The translations under genes and the position numbers were made by a program. This document shows, one piece after another, positions 51,367 through 61,566 of a stretch of DNA of 64,000 nt; position 1 is the first letter of the stretch; every line of letters starts with the position of its first letter. The notes under the pieces are model-generated. The model was given only the letters and a program-made list of their open reading frames with translations. It did not search any database and was not told the DNA's origin. The DNA is from Actinopolyspora erythraea (GTDB taxonomy: Bacteria; Actinomycetota; Actinomycetes; Mycobacteriales; Pseudonocardiaceae). The stretch lies in NCBI RefSeq assembly GCF_002263515.1, contig NZ_CP022752.1:4526001-4590000 (forward strand). Reading direction: 5' to 3'.

Positions 51367-54300
51367 TCAGTTGACAACGTCGTCGACCGAGGGCGCCTCG
51401 TTCTTGGACAGGTTGATGCCGAGGTTGGCCGCCGCGCGTTCGAGGTCCTCGTCGTCGCCGTCACGCATCTCGATGGCGGCGCCGTCGCTGGAGAGCACCT
51501 CGACGTTCAGGCACAGCGACTGCAGCTCCTTGAGCAACACCTTGAACGACTCCGGAATACCCGGTTCGGGGATGTTCTCGCCCTTGACGACAGCCTCGTA
51601 GACCTTGACGCGGCCGAGCACGTCGTCGGACTTGATCGTCAACAGCTCCTGCAGGGTGTAGGCGGCGCCGTAGGCCTGCATCGCCCAGCACTCCATCTCA
51701 CCGAAGCGCTGGCCACCGAACTGGGCCTTACCACCCAGCGGCTGCTGGGTGATCATCGAGTACGGCCCGGTCGACCGGGCGTGGATCTTGTCATCCACCA
51801 GGTGCAGCAGCTTGAGGATGTACATGTAGCCGACCGCCACGCGGTGCGGGTACGGCTCCCCGCTCCGCCCGTCGATCAGCATCGCCTTGCCGTCGCCGTC
51901 CACGACGCGCTCACCGTCCCGGTTCGGCTTCGTCGACGACAGCAGACCGGTGATCTCCTCCTCGCGAGCACCGTCGAACACCGGGCTCGCCGTCTTGGTG
52001 CCCGGCTCGACGTCGTAGAGCTCCTCGGGGATCTTGTTCGCCCAGTCCGGATCGCCGTCGATGGACCAGCCCTGCGAGGCGATCCAGCCGAGGTGCGTCT
52101 CCAGGACCTGCCCGATGTTCATACGCCTCGGCACACCGTGGGTGTTGAGGATGATGTCCATCGGGGTGCCGTCCTTGGTGAACGGCATGTCCTCGATCGG
52201 CAGGATCTTGCCGATGACGCCCTTGTTACCGTGCCTGCCGGCGAGCTTGTCACCGTCCTGGATCTTGCTCTTCTGGGCCACGTAGACCCGGACCAGCTCG
52301 TTGACGCCGGGGGGAAGTTCGTCGTCCTCCTCGCGGTTGAAGACGCGGACGCCGATGACCTTGCCGGTCTCGCCGTGCGGCACCTTCAGCGAGGTGTCCC
52401 GGACCTCCCTGGCCTTCTCGCCGAAGATGGCCCGGAGCAGCCGCTCCTCGGGGGTCAGCTCGGTCTCACCCTTGGGGGTGACCTTGCCGACGAGGATGTC
52501 GCCGCCCTGCACCTCGGCACCGATCCGGACGATGCCGCGCTCGTCGAGGTCGGAGAGCACGTCCTCGGAGACGTTCGGGATGTCCCTGGTGATCTCCTCG
52601 GAGCCCAGCTTGGTGTCGCGGGCGTCCACCTCGTGCTCCTCGATGTGGATCGAGGTCAGCACGTCGTCCTGCACCAGCCGCTGGGAGAGGATGATCGCGT
52701 CCTCGTAGTTGTGCCCCTCCCACGGCATGATGCCGACCAGCAGGTTCTTGCCCAGCGCCATCTCGCCGTTCTCGGTCGAGGGACCGTCGGCGATGACCTG
52801 GCCGGCCTCGACCCGGTCGCCCTCGTTGACGATCGGCTTCTGGTTGATGCAGGTGCCGTGGTTGGAGCGGGCGAACTTCTGCAGCCGGTAGGTGCGCCGG
52901 TTGCCGTCGTCGTCCATGATCGTGAGGTAGTCGGCGCACAGCTCCTCGACGACGCCCGCCTTCTCGGCGGTGATGACGTTGCCCGCGTCGACGGCGGCGC
53001 GCAGCTCCATGCCGGTGCCGACGAGCGGGGACTCGCTGCGCAGCAGCGGAACGGCCTGCCGCTGCATGTTGGCGCCCATCAGGGCGCGGTTGGCGTCGTC
53101 GTGCTCCAGGAACGGCAGCATCGCCGTGGCCGCCGAGACCATCTGACGCGGCGAGACGTCCATGTACTCGATCTCGGTGGGGGCGAGCAGCTCGACCTCG
53201 CCGCCCTTGCGCCTGCCGAGTACGCGGTCCTCCAGGAAGTTGCCGTCGTCGTCGATCGGCGTGTTGGCCTGCGCCTTGACGTAGCGGTCCTCCTCGTCGG
53301 CGGTGAGGTAGTCCACCTGGTCGGTGACCACACCGTCGACCACCTTGCGGTAGGGCGTCTCGATGAACCCGAAGGGGTTGACCCTGCCGAAGGTCGCCAG
53401 CGAACCGATCAGACCGATGTTCGGCCCCTCCGGCGTCTCGATCGGGCACATCCGACCGTAGTGCGAGGGGTGCACGTCACGGACCTCGACGCCGGCGCGC
53501 TCCCGGGACAGACCGCCCGGCCCCAGGGCCGAGAGTCGCCGCTTGTGCGTCAGCCCGGCCAGCGGGTTGGTCTGGTCCATGAACTGGGAGAGCTGCGAGG
53601 TGCCGAAGAACTCCTTGATCGCGGCGACCACCGGACGAATGTTGATCAACGTCTGCGGTGTGATCGCCTCGACGTCCTGGGTGGTCATGCGCTCGCGGAC
53701 GACGCGCTCCATCCGGGAGAGGCCGACCCGCACCTGGTTCTGGATGAGCTCACCGACGGTGCGCAGCCTGCGGTTGCCGAAGTGGTCGATGTCGTCGAGC
53801 TCGACCGGGACCTCGTTGCCCTCGGGGCCCATCGAGTTCTCGCCCGCGTGCAGCCGCACCAGGTACTCGATGGTGGTGGCGATGTCGTCGTGGGTGAGCA
53901 CGCCCGAGGTGAACGGCAGGTCGATGCCGAGCTTCTTGTTGACCTTGTACCGGCCGACGCGCGCGAGATCGTACCGCTTCTCCTTGAAGAAGAGGTTCTC
54001 CAGCAGCGTCTGCGCGCTCTCCTTCGTCGGAGGCTCGCCGGGACGCAGCTTGCGGTAGATGTCCAGCAGGGCCTCGTCCTGGCCGGTGGTGTGGTCCTTC
54101 TCCAGCGTCGAGAGCATCGTCTCGGAGAAGCCGAACCGCTCGCGGATGCCCTCCGCGGTCCACCCCAGCGCCTTGAGCAGGACGGTCACCGGCTGGCGGC
54201 GCTTGCGGTCGATCCGCACGCCGACGGTGTCGCGCTTGTCGACGTCGAACTCCAGCCAGGCACCCCGGCTGGGGATGATCTTCGCGCTGTAGACGTCCTT

Positions 54301-54849
54301 GTCCGTCGACTTGTCGACGGTCTGGTCGAAGTACACGCCGGGCGAACGGACCAGCTGGGAGACCACGACACGCTCGGTGCCGTTGATGATGAACGTGCCC
54401 TTGTCGCTCATCACGGGGAAGTCCCCCATGAAGACGGTCTGGCTCTTGATCTCGCCCGTCGTCTGGTTTATGAACTCCGCCGTGACGAACAGCGGAGCGG
54501 CGTAGGTCATGTCCTTGTCTTTGCACTCCTCGATGGAGGCCTTGACCTCGTCGAATCGCGGGTCGGAAAAGGACAGCGACATGGAGCCCGAGAAGTCCTC
54601 GATCGGGGAGATCTCGTTCAGGACTTCTTCCAGACCACCAACGGGCATTTCCTCGCCGGCATCGACCCGGCGCTGGAACCAGGCCTCGTCACCGACGAGC
54701 CATTCGAAGGATTGGACCTGCAGATCGAGCAGGTCTGGTACTTCCAGCGGCTCACGGATCTTCTCGAATGAGACCCGCCTGGGGGCCCCAGGGATCCCCC
54801 TCGTGAAGTTGGAAGCTGCAGAGACCTTGGTCGCGCGGGAGACTGCCAA
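51367..54849 (-). CDS. rpoB: DNA-directed RNA polymerase subunit beta
   Basis: 1160 residues. It starts with TTG ([20 protein letters not shown]), with AAGGA 6 nt upstream, as in related actinobacteria. The rifampicin-binding region [20 protein letters not shown] / [20 protein letters not shown] keeps the Asp, His and Ser whose substitution gives resistance, so the allele looks rifampicin-sensitive. The C-terminus ([20 protein letters not shown]) is complete. Confidence 0.98.
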   Translation of the reverse strand: MAVSRATKVSAASNFTRGIPGAPRRVSFEKIREPLEVPDLLDLQVQSFEWLVGDEAWFQRRVDAGEEMPVGGLEEVLNEISPIEDFSGSMSLSFSDPRFDEVKASIEECKDKDMTYAAPLFVTAEFINQTTGEIKSQTVFMGDFPVMSDKGTFIINGTERVVVSQLVRSPGVYFDQTVDKSTDKDVYSAKIIPSRGAWLEFDVDKRDTVGVRIDRKRRQPVTVLLKALGWTAEGIRERFGFSETMLSTLEKDHTTGQDEALLDIYRKLRPGEPPTKESAQTLLENLFFKEKRYDLARVGRYKVNKKLGIDLPFTSGVLTHDDIATTIEYLVRLHAGENSMGPEGNEVPVELDDIDHFGNRRLRTVGELIQNQVRVGLSRMERVVRERMTTQDVEAITPQTLINIRPVVAAIKEFFGTSQLSQFMDQTNPLAGLTHKRRLSALGPGGLSRERAGVEVRDVHPSHYGRMCPIETPEGPNIGLIGSLATFGRVNPFGFIETPYRKVVDGVVTDQVDYLTADEEDRYVKAQANTPIDDDGNFLEDRVLGRRKGGEVELLAPTEIEYMDVSPRQMVSAATAMLPFLEHDDANRALMGANMQRQAVPLLRSESPLVGTGMELRAAVDAGNVITAEKAGVVEELCADYLTIMDDDGNRRTYRLQKFARSNHGTCINQKPIVNEGDRVEAGQVIADGPSTENGEMALGKNLLVGIMPWEGHNYEDAIILSQRLVQDDVLTSIHIEEHEVDARDTKLGSEEITRDIPNVSEDVLSDLDERGIVRIGAEVQGGDILVGKVTPKGETELTPEERLLRAIFGEKAREVRDTSLKVPHGETGKVIGVRVFNREEDDELPPGVNELVRVYVAQKSKIQDGDKLAGRHGNKGVIGKILPIEDMPFTKDGTPMDIILNTHGVPRRMNIGQVLETHLGWIASQGWSIDGDPDWANKIPEELYDVEPGTKTASPVFDGAREEEITGLLSSTKPNRDGERVVDGDGKAMLIDGRSGEPYPHRVAVGYMYILKLLHLVDDKIHARSTGPYSMITQQPLGGKAQFGGQRFGEMECWAMQAYGAAYTLQELLTIKSDDVLGRVKVYEAVVKGENIPEPGIPESFKVLLKELQSLCLNVEVLSSDGAAIEMRDGDDEDLERAAANLGINLSKNEAPSVDDVVN

Positions 54850-55030
54850 GATGCGTCCTTCCGGGACTCTGAACTGGCTGCAACCGCTTCCGGAGCGTTG
54901 GGTGTAGGTGTCCGGATAGCACGGCTGTCAAGGGTGCAATGGCGCCCGCGATCCGGAAAGCCCCAGCTCAGGGCCACCATTACTGAGTCCTCAGGCCAGG
55001 GAACGGGGAAAGCGGGCAGCGCAACGTAGC

Positions 55031-55059
55031 AGTCTAGCGCGCGTGTCGCCCGCTGTCGA
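55031..55059 (-). promoter_or_regulatory. rpoB promoter
   Basis: Minus-strand TCGACA (55054-55059), 17-nt spacer, TAGACT (55031-55036). Predicted start near 55024, giving a ~175-nt leader. A further TTGACT at 55160-55165 has a weaker CACGCT 17 nt on and may be a second promoter. The intergenic region to the CHAT gene spans 774 nt in all and holds no recognised gene. Confidence 0.65.
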
Positions 55060-55453
55060 GAGGGGGCCGTTACCGCCCGCCTCGGCGATCACCGCATCAC
55101 CCGCTAGGTCATCCGCTCCGGCGTCTACCGGGAACAAGCGTGACCGCCCGGAGGCCGTGAGTCAAGAGCTCCACGTCGCATCACCCTCCCGAACGAAAGC
55201 ACGGTCACACGATGTGACTACACACCACGCCACGCGCTCCGATCGTCACTCTACGCCGCGACCGAGGTCACAGCTCACCCGCCCCTGACGTCCCGGCGAG
55301 CGGCCCGGCCTGCCCCGCCCTGGGCGGGAAGCCGCCCCCGCGAACCGAACCGCAGCACGTGGTCCGGCCGCACCCCGCTGCCAGGGCCAACGGGAGGGTG
55401 AACGCCGCAAGAACCTCGCGTGTTCCCACATCCCGGAAGATCGATGCGAATTT

Positions 55454-55483
55454 TTGACCGATACCCCGGCGGAACCGTACGAC
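55454..55483 (+). promoter_or_regulatory. possible promoter of the TPR-CHAT gene
   Basis: TTGACC (55454-55459), 18-nt spacer, TACGAC (55478-55483), ~140 nt before the start. The -35 is good, the -10 weak. Confidence 0.35.
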
Positions 55484-55623
55484 GCACTCGTATCGTCTGC
55501 ACCGAGCAACGGTCGTGACACGATCGACGCGTGACCGTGCGGAATCGCGATCCTACTCGGTGGACGCGCAGGCACCGAGGAGTCGGCCCCGGTTTCGCAC
55601 CCGCGGTGACACGGGAGAACAGG

Positions 55624-58600
55624 ATGAACGACCAGTTGAACCAGCAGGACCGAACGTCCCGGAGCCAGGACCCCTCCGGGGGACCGACGCCGGAACGGCG
55701 AACGAGCGGTACCGCCAACAGCTGGTTCACCAACGAGGCGGACGACCGCCCCTCCCAGGAGCAGCCCCCGCAGCAGCAGCCCGCCCCCCAGGGGCGGAGC
55801 ACCACCCCACCCCGTTCGCCGGAGCAGGACGCCGAGCAGCGCTACGCGGAGGCGCTGGCCGCCCTCAACCGGATGATGAGCACCTTCGACTTCACGGAAC
55901 TGTCCTGGGTGACCGAGGTGCTGCGCGCCACGGCGGGGGCGCTGCCGGAAAACGACCCCTCACGCCCCGGGGTCCTCAACAACCTGGGAAGCGCCGCCCA
56001 GCTCGCGCACCTGGCCTCCGGTGATCCGGCGCACCTGGAGGACGCCGTGTCCTACTACCGCGCCGCGGCGGACGCCGCCAGGCGCGACGACCCCGACGAG
56101 GTGCTCTACCTGGGCAACCTGGCACTGGCGCTGACCGACTCCGCGAACCGCACGAACTCGGCCGAGCAGGCCGCCGAGTCCGTCGAGATCGCCCGCCTCG
56201 GCGTCGAGCGCACCGAGAGGACGGCCCCCTCCTCGGTGGGCGACCCCGCCGAGGACCTGCGGCGCCACCGGGGCACCGCCCTGATCAGGCTGGGCAACGC
56301 GCTGAAGCTGCACGCCAGGCTGGCCGCCGACAGCGACTCGGACGACGAGTCGATCGAGGTCTTCCAGGCCGCGCTGCGCGAGTCCGCCGGCCAGGACGGC
56401 GGTGCCCCCACCGACAGCCCCGACCTGCTGATCAGTCTGGGCACGGCCCTGCTGCGCAGGCACGAGCGAACCGCCGACCCGAACGACCTCGACGAGGGGA
56501 TCAAGTACCTGCGGAGCGGCGTGGGAATGCTCCCGGACGGTCAGCACCGCCGTTGGATGCTGCTCCGCTTCGCGGAGGCGCTGCGGCTGCGCTACCGCCA
56601 GCGGGGCGACCTCGCCGACCTGCAGTCCGCGATCAACGAGCTGTTCGGAGTGCTGGAGGACCTGGACGCGGGCAATCCCGTGCTGGGCAAGTTGATCTGG
56701 AACCTCACCTCCTCGACCGTGGAGCACCTGGACAGCAGCGGCGAGTCCGGCAACCTCTACCGCGCGCTGAAGACGATCAGCCCGGTGATGCGCAACCTGG
56801 CCGGCGACGACCCGAACCGTGCCGTGGCGCTGGCCAGCTACGGTGCGCTGGCCCGCAGGCACTACCTGCACGCGGGCAACACGGCCGCGCTGGACACGGC
56901 GGTGTCCGCCGGGGAGGCCGCCACCGACAGCGAGACCACCCCGGCCAAGCGCTGCGCGGTGCTGAACTCGCTCGCCTCCACGCTGATCACGAGGTTCGAG
57001 CGGGCGGGCCAGCAGTCCGACCTCGACCGGGCGGGGGAAGCGGCCGAGGAGGCGCTGCGGAACTCCCAGCAGCGCACCGCGCCGCAGTACACCGCCTACG
57101 CGCAGCTGGGCGTCGTGGCCGCCCACCGCCACCGGCTCAACTCCCGCAACGAGGAGTTGGACACGGCGATCGAGATGTTCGACAGAGCGCTGATCGCCAT
57201 GCCGGACTCGGCACCGGAGCGGGTCACGGTCGCCACCCACCTGGGGCGAGCGCTGCAGACGCTCTACCGCCGCACCGGCAGGCGGAAGCTGTACCGCTGG
57301 GCCCGCAAGACGCTGACCGACGCGGCGACGCTGCCGACCGGTCCCGCCGACCAGCGGCTCAAGGCGGCCAACCTGTGCGGCAGGCTCGCCGCCCAGGCGC
57401 ACCGCTGGTCCGAGGCGCTGGAGTCGTTCACGCTGGCCGTCGAGTTGCTTCCGCTGGTCACCCAGGGCAAGCGCGCCGTGGCCACCCCGACCGTGCAGCG
57501 CCGCTGGGCCCACGTGACCGCCGACGCGGCGGCCTGCGCCATCGAGGTCGGCAAGCCGGAGCGGGCGGTGGAGCTGCTGGAGCACGGCCGCGCCGCGCTG
57601 CTGTCCGAGCTGTTGCCGGCCGGCAGCGAACTCGGCCAGCTCAACCTGAGCCACCCGGAGCTGGCCACCGACGCGGTGCGGCTGCGCAGACTCCTCGACC
57701 GGCATCCCGAGGAACCGGTCCTCGGGGGGGTGGACGTCATCGACGACGTGCGCCGCAGGCGTTGGCTGGCCGACACCTGGGAGGAGCTGCTCGCCGAGAT
57801 CCGCGCGGAGCCCGGGCACGAGGGCAGGCTGCGGACCCGGACCTTCGACGCGCTGGCCGAGGCGGCCGACGAGGGAGCGGTCGTGCTGGTCAACCTGAGC
57901 GAGTACCGTTCCGACGCGGTAATCGTTTTCGGCGGTCGGGCGCTGGTGGTGAGCCTGCCCTCCGTGACCCCGGAACTGGCCGAGGAGCACGCCGCCTCGG
58001 CCCTGAACGCCGCCCAGCAGGCGCAGCGCACCGCAGACACCGAACGCGCGCTCGCCACCACGCTGGACTGGCTGTGGCGGAACGTCACGCGCCCCGTCCT
58101 CGACCGGATGGGCTACACCCGGATGCCGCCGCAGGGCGCGCGCTGGCCCAGGCTGTGGTGGAGCACGCAGGGCGCGGCAGCCTTCCTTCCGCTGCACGCC
58201 GCGACGTCCACCGCGGGGGAGAGCGCGCTGGACCGCGTGATCTCCTCCTACACGCCGGGGCTGCGCGTGCTGCTGGCGGCCAAGCACCGCCGGGAGCGGG
58301 CGGAGGCCGACGGGGCGCTGATCGCCGGACCGGCCGACGAGCGGACCCCCGAGCAGCCGGGCAGGATCCCGGCGCGGCACTGGCCCTCGGCGACGCTGAT
58401 GTCGGAGCGCGACCACACCGCCGACGACGTGTTCGCCGCGTTCGACCAGCACCAGCTGGTCCACGTCTGCGAGCCGAGCACGCAGCACGCCGCCCAGCCC
58501 GCCGCCGGGCTGGTGCTGGACCGGGAGGAGCGCGCGAGGTCGCTGAACCTGCTGGAGCTGGGCCAGCGCGACTTCGGCGACGCGAAGTTCCTGTGCCTGG

Positions 58601-58878
58601 CCCGCTGCAGGACCAAGGACACCCCCTCGGCCGCCGCGTTGACGATGGCTGGCGCGTTCGCCTTCATGGGCTTCAGACACGTGATCAGCACCCTGTGGGC
58701 GATGCACCGGGGGCCGGCGGAGGACGTGCTCTCGGCGCTGTACGCGGAGCTGGCCCGTGACGGCGAGTTCCGCGCCGAGTTCTCCCCGAGCGTGCTCAAC
58801 GCGACGACGCGCAGGCTGCGCAAGCGGTATCCCGACGCACCGACGCTGTGGGCCGGTTACACCCACGTGGGGACCTGA
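55624..58878 (+). CDS. TPR-repeat protein with C-terminal CHAT (caspase-like) domain
   Basis: 1084 residues from ATG 55624 (GGGAG 6-8 nt upstream). A disordered Gln/Pro N-terminus (~60 residues) is followed by ~550 residues of TPR-like helical pairs (LNNLGSAAQLAHLASGDPAH, LYLGNLALALTDSANRTNSA and similar). The C-terminal ~300 residues are a CHAT domain (GAAAFLPLHAATSTAGESAL, FLCLARCRTKDTPSAAALTM, GFRHVISTLWAM). In active CHAT proteases the His lies in an H-x2-C-H-G-like motif and the Cys in S-A-C. Here the first motif reads H947-V-C-E-P-S-T, lacking the H-G, while C995 remains. Protease activity is therefore uncertain. It is divergent from rpoB. Confidence 0.85.
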   Translation: MNDQLNQQDRTSRSQDPSGGPTPERRTSGTANSWFTNEADDRPSQEQPPQQQPAPQGRSTTPPRSPEQDAEQRYAEALAALNRMMSTFDFTELSWVTEVLRATAGALPENDPSRPGVLNNLGSAAQLAHLASGDPAHLEDAVSYYRAAADAARRDDPDEVLYLGNLALALTDSANRTNSAEQAAESVEIARLGVERTERTAPSSVGDPAEDLRRHRGTALIRLGNALKLHARLAADSDSDDESIEVFQAALRESAGQDGGAPTDSPDLLISLGTALLRRHERTADPNDLDEGIKYLRSGVGMLPDGQHRRWMLLRFAEALRLRYRQRGDLADLQSAINELFGVLEDLDAGNPVLGKLIWNLTSSTVEHLDSSGESGNLYRALKTISPVMRNLAGDDPNRAVALASYGALARRHYLHAGNTAALDTAVSAGEAATDSETTPAKRCAVLNSLASTLITRFERAGQQSDLDRAGEAAEEALRNSQQRTAPQYTAYAQLGVVAAHRHRLNSRNEELDTAIEMFDRALIAMPDSAPERVTVATHLGRALQTLYRRTGRRKLYRWARKTLTDAATLPTGPADQRLKAANLCGRLAAQAHRWSEALESFTLAVELLPLVTQGKRAVATPTVQRRWAHVTADAAACAIEVGKPERAVELLEHGRAALLSELLPAGSELGQLNLSHPELATDAVRLRRLLDRHPEEPVLGGVDVIDDVRRRRWLADTWEELLAEIRAEPGHEGRLRTRTFDALAEAADEGAVVLVNLSEYRSDAVIVFGGRALVVSLPSVTPELAEEHAASALNAAQQAQRTADTERALATTLDWLWRNVTRPVLDRMGYTRMPPQGARWPRLWWSTQGAAAFLPLHAATSTAGESALDRVISSYTPGLRVLLAAKHRRERAEADGALIAGPADERTPEQPGRIPARHWPSATLMSERDHTADDVFAAFDQHQLVHVCEPSTQHAAQPAAGLVLDREERARSLNLLELGQRDFGDAKFLCLARCRTKDTPSAAALTMAGAFAFMGFRHVISTLWAMHRGPAEDVLSALYAELARDGEFRAEFSPSVLNATTRRLRKRYPDAPTLWAGYTHVGT

Positions 58879-58879
58879 G

Positions 58880-58921
58880 GCGCCGGTCCGGCAGCGCCGG
58901 TCCGGCAGCGCCGGTCCGGCG
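58880..58921 (+). repeat. tandem 14-nt repeat after the CHAT gene
   Basis: Three units of GCGCCGGTCCGGCA (last base of the third differs) directly after the CHAT stop codon, inside the 235-nt gap before the next gene. Confidence 0.8.
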
Positions 58922-59113
58922 GCATCGGTCGGAGCACGGAGCTGGGGAGCACCGACCTGGGGGCGCCTGTCCGCACGACGGGCGCGCGAACCGATGGGGG
59001 CGGTGCCGATTCCTCGGGGACGGCCCGCACGCGGGGCCGTGGAACCGGTGCTGGAACCGGGGACCGGGCCGGGTGGATTCGGGAGTCGTCGCGGGCCGAG
59101 GAGTGTCGCGAGG

Positions 59114-59455
59114 TTACTGGGAGACGTCGCCCTGGGAGACGCTGCCCTGGGAAGCGTCGCGGAGCGCGTGGACGAGCTGGTCAACGGTGGGGGAACCGGT
59201 GAGACCGTCCGGTGTGGTGTAGACCCGGCAGGTCAGGCCGTACGTCCCGGCCGTGGTCGGGAACGCGTCGTGGCCGTTGACGCGGACGGTGGGAGATCCC
59301 GGGAAGCGCAGGTCCCGGGCCTGCTGGTCCGTCTCGACAGCGCGCAGGCGGACCTCCACCTCCGGGTGGCCCGCGGTCCTGAGGGCCTGGTCGAGCCGTT
59401 CCCGGGTCAGGTACCAGCTCGGGCAGTCCGCGAAGTAGAGCAGTTCGACGTCCAC
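59114..59455 (-). CDS. thioredoxin-fold protein (alkylmercury lyase/DUF-type, single-Cys)
   Basis: 113 residues from GTG 59455. DVELLYFADCPSWYLTRERL is the family start, with C-P-S-W where thioredoxins have C-x2-C. Next come EVRLRAVETDQQARDLRFPG and SPTVRVNGHDAF, with the conserved cis-Pro. Then YGLTCRVYTTPDGLTGSPTV, and a short SQGSVSQGDVSQ tail encoded by an internal repeat. Relatives are annotated thioredoxin-like proteins in actinobacteria, function unknown. A GTG at 59470 is also possible. Confidence 0.7.
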   Translation of the reverse strand: MDVELLYFADCPSWYLTRERLDQALRTAGHPEVEVRLRAVETDQQARDLRFPGSPTVRVNGHDAFPTTAGTYGLTCRVYTTPDGLTGSPTVDQLVHALRDASQGSVSQGDVSQ

Positions 59456-59619
59456 GACCTCATGGTGCACCGAGGCGCGGGCAGCTGTCTCCGGCTGTCG
59501 GGCTCCCTTCTCGCCCCACCGGCCGCGATCGGAGCTCGCGGACCTCGGAGGCCCTCGCGCCCGAAGTTCGGGGAGGCGGTGGCCGGGAGGGGCCGGCGGC
59601 CGGTTCGCGGTGAGGTTCA

Positions 59620-59829
59620 CGCTGAACCGCTCCCCGGAAGTCGGGGCCGAAACTCGGCACCGCCCCCGAGAAGCGGTTCGGACCGGTTCACGAACCGGGA
59701 CGCCGCACGAGCCGTCGGCTCACTCGAACCGCTCGTTCTTCACGGCGTCGATGAACGCGGCCCACTGGGTGCCGGTGGCGGTGAAGTACCCGGCCGCGCG
59801 ATCCTTGGTGTCACGCACGGCGGCGCCGT
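59620..59829. repeat. 210-nt direct repeat, left copy
   Basis: Nearly identical (one inserted base) to 60344-60554, ~725 nt apart. It covers the last ~37 codons of a DUF397 gene and ~100 nt downstream, including the hairpin CCGGTTC-AC-GAACCGG. Confidence 0.9.
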
Positions 59830-59914
59830 TCGGGGTACGGCCGACCTCGACGCAACTCGTTTCCTGCGAGGAATAACTGGCTTTGCGCCAGTTACTCGGG
59901 TGTACGCTCTTCAT
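59720..59914 (-). CDS. DUF397 domain protein
   Basis: 64 residues: HPSNWRKASYSSQETSCVEV ... GAAVRDTKDRAAGYFTATGT ... WAAFIDAVKNERFE. This is the standard DUF397 partner found next to XRE/DUF5753 regulators in actinobacteria. It overlaps the upstream regulator fragment by 4 nt. Its 3' half is identical in DNA to that of the paralogue at 60445-60636. Confidence 0.85.
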   Translation of the reverse strand: MKSVHPSNWRKASYSSQETSCVEVGRTPNGAAVRDTKDRAAGYFTATGTQWAAFIDAVKNERFE

Positions 59915-60315
59915 GCGTTAGCCTCCATCTCGTCGGCAATCGTGGCGATGAACTCGGCGCTGTCTGTTGGGTGCATCGCCGCCGACCGGAGGTTAGTCGC
60001 CGCATCGCTGTAGGTTCGAACGTCCCCAGCGTTCGACAGGAACGCTGATGACGACAAGTGTTCGACGTGCACGATCGGCGCAGCTTTTGGAAATTCGAAC
60101 AGGATGAACGGCCCAGCGTGCGCGGGAGTCCATTCGGTCGATCCGCTTCGGACCACCTGAATGGTCACATTGTCCAGCTCACTCAACTTCAGGAGCTGGT
60201 GTAACTGGTCCGTCATCACCTCGCGGCCACCGATGGGCTCCCGCAAAGCGCCCTCCATGACGATCGCCACTAACGACGGTGGGCGTCGCCGCGTGAGTAC
60301 GTCGCGACGCCCCAC
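59911..60315 (-). pseudogene. truncated XRE/DUF5753 regulator, C-terminal fragment
   Basis: 134 residues aligning to roughly the last 135 of the intact regulator at 60633-61493 (GRRDVLTRR, ELDNVT, PAHAG-FxLFEF, HVEHLxSxAFLS). The helix-turn-helix and the first half of the DUF5753 domain are missing. Similarity continues in frame for only a few codons (VAIRV) upstream of 60315 and is then cut at 60344, exactly where the right copy of the 210-nt repeat begins. The fragment is still open and could be translated from GTG 60315, but DNA binding is lost. Confidence 0.75.
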
Positions 60316-60343
60316 ACGGATCGCTACGCGCCGTTGCGGTCCG

Positions 60344-60554
60344 CGCTGAACCGCTCCCCGGAAAGTCGGGGCCGAAACTCGGCACCGCCCCCGAGAAGCG
60401 GTTCGGACCGGTTCACGAACCGGGACGCCGCACGAGCCGTCGGCTCACTCGAACCGCTCGTTCTTCACGGCGTCGATGAACGCGGCCCACTGGGTGCCGG
60501 TGGCGGTGAAGTACCCGGCCGCGCGATCCTTGGTGTCACGCACGGCGGCGCCGT
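60344..60554. repeat. 210-nt direct repeat, right copy
   Basis: Partner of 59620-59829. Its outer edge is the breakpoint of the truncated regulator. Confidence 0.9.
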
Positions 60555-60636
60555 CACCGACGCGGCCGATCTCGACGCAGTGCGAGTGTTGGTTCGAGCG
60601 GCTAGACTTCCGCCATCCTCGGGGGTGTACCGTCAT
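60445..60636 (-). CDS. DUF397 domain protein
   Basis: 63 residues: HPRGWRKSSRSNQHSHCVEI then a C-terminal half identical to the paralogue at 59720. It overlaps the intact XRE regulator stop by 4 nt and is translationally coupled to it, the usual arrangement. Confidence 0.88.
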   Translation of the reverse strand: MTVHPRGWRKSSRSNQHSHCVEIGRVGDGAAVRDTKDRAAGYFTATGTQWAAFIDAVKNERFE

Positions 60637-61493
60637 TCCTGGCTGTCCTCCAACTCCGTTGCGATGCTGGCGATGAGTTCCGCCGAGTCCTCTGGACTCA
60701 TCGCCACGCCACGGAGGTTAGCCGTCGCTTCCTGGTACACCTCGATCTCCCCAGGGCTGCTGAGAAACGCATCGGATCGCAGGTGTTCCACGTGCACCAC
60801 CGGTGCCGCCTTGGCGAATTCGAAGAGCAGGAAGTGACCCGCGTGCGCGGGTGTCCACTCGCCGGTCCTGCTGGGGATCACGCGCATGGTCACGTTGTCG
60901 AGTTCGGCCATCTTGGCGAGGTGCCGTAGCTGGTCGGCCATGATTTCGGCACTGCCCATCGGCTCGTGCAGCGCCCATTCACCGATGAACGAGTGCAGCG
61001 TCGGGGCGTTTCGTCTTGTCAGCACGTCACGCCGCCCCACGCGCATCGTGACTTGTGCTTCCAGCTCTTCCGAAGGTGTCCCGCTGGACATGACCGCTCG
61101 TGCGTAGTCCGCGGTCTGGAGCGGTCCCGGAATCATGATCGGTGAGACGTCCACGATCGAGGTCGCTGTCCGCTCGAACTCGATCAGCGTGGTCAGATCT
61201 TGGTTCACCGATCGTGTTCTCGGCTTGATCCAGTTCGTTTCGTCTGTCGCATCGCGGGCCATTGTCGCGAGCCTGTCGCGCTCGGATTCCGATGCTCCGT
61301 ATGTCGTGAGCAGTGCGACAACCATTTCCGGGGACTGCGGCGTCTGCCCGGTTTCGAGTCTGGCGTACTTCGAGTGGTGCCCGCCGAGGCGCTCCGCTAC
61401 ATCGCGCACTGTCATTCCTGCTTGTTCGCGGAAATCGCGCAATTCTGCGCCAAGAGCGCGCGCCCTGGGAGAAGTTCGCTTGGTGTTCGCCAT
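60633..61493 (-). CDS. XRE-family helix-turn-helix regulator with DUF5753 domain
   Basis: 286 residues. An N-terminal helix-turn-helix (LGAELRDFREQAGMTVRDVA, then GGHHSKYARLETGQ) is followed by the DUF5753 ligand domain (IPGPLQTADYARAV, GRRDVLTRR, WTPAHAGHFLLFEF). This is the Scr1/WhiJ-type regulator group that pairs with DUF397 proteins. The ATG at 61493 sits one base from a CGACA-N6-TGTCG site (61495), so autorepression is likely. Confidence 0.92.
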   Translation of the reverse strand: MANTKRTSPRARALGAELRDFREQAGMTVRDVAERLGGHHSKYARLETGQTPQSPEMVVALLTTYGASESERDRLATMARDATDETNWIKPRTRSVNQDLTTLIEFERTATSIVDVSPIMIPGPLQTADYARAVMSSGTPSEELEAQVTMRVGRRDVLTRRNAPTLHSFIGEWALHEPMGSAEIMADQLRHLAKMAELDNVTMRVIPSRTGEWTPAHAGHFLLFEFAKAAPVVHVEHLRSDAFLSSPGEIEVYQEATANLRGVAMSPEDSAELIASIATELEDSQE

Positions 61494-61494
61494 G

Positions 61495-61510
61495 CGACAA
61501 GATTATGTCG
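61495..61510. promoter_or_regulatory. operator 1, CGACA-N6-TGTCG
   Basis: Perfect palindromic half-sites flanking AGATTA, directly upstream of the XRE start codon. The same pattern recurs at 61567. Confidence 0.6.
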
Positions 61511-61566
61511 CTGATACTTTTCTGTGTACCAACATCACTCGATCGAAGCATTGTGAATGGTGCGCA

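Noticed and set aside
53500..53620. Rifampicin-resistant rpoB paralogue
   Set aside because: The resistance-region Asp, His and Ser are all wild-type; the Thr in MDQTNP alone is not evidence of resistance.
51298..54771. 1157-codon plus-strand open frame
   Set aside because: Antisense to rpoB; shadow of third-position GC bias.
55037..55053. GCGGGCGACACGCGC near rpoB as a third copy of the rpsJ/rpsL leader motif
   Set aside because: Only ~12 nt match, and here they form the spacer between the -35 and -10 boxes, upstream of transcription, so they cannot be the same RNA element.
55960..59184. 1074-codon minus-strand open frame
   Set aside because: Antisense to the TPR-CHAT gene, whose TPR and CHAT motifs establish the coding strand.
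58757..60013. 418-codon plus-strand open frame over the thioredoxin-like and DUF397 genes
   Set aside because: Runs through direct repeats and antisense to two better-supported genes; no family similarity seen.
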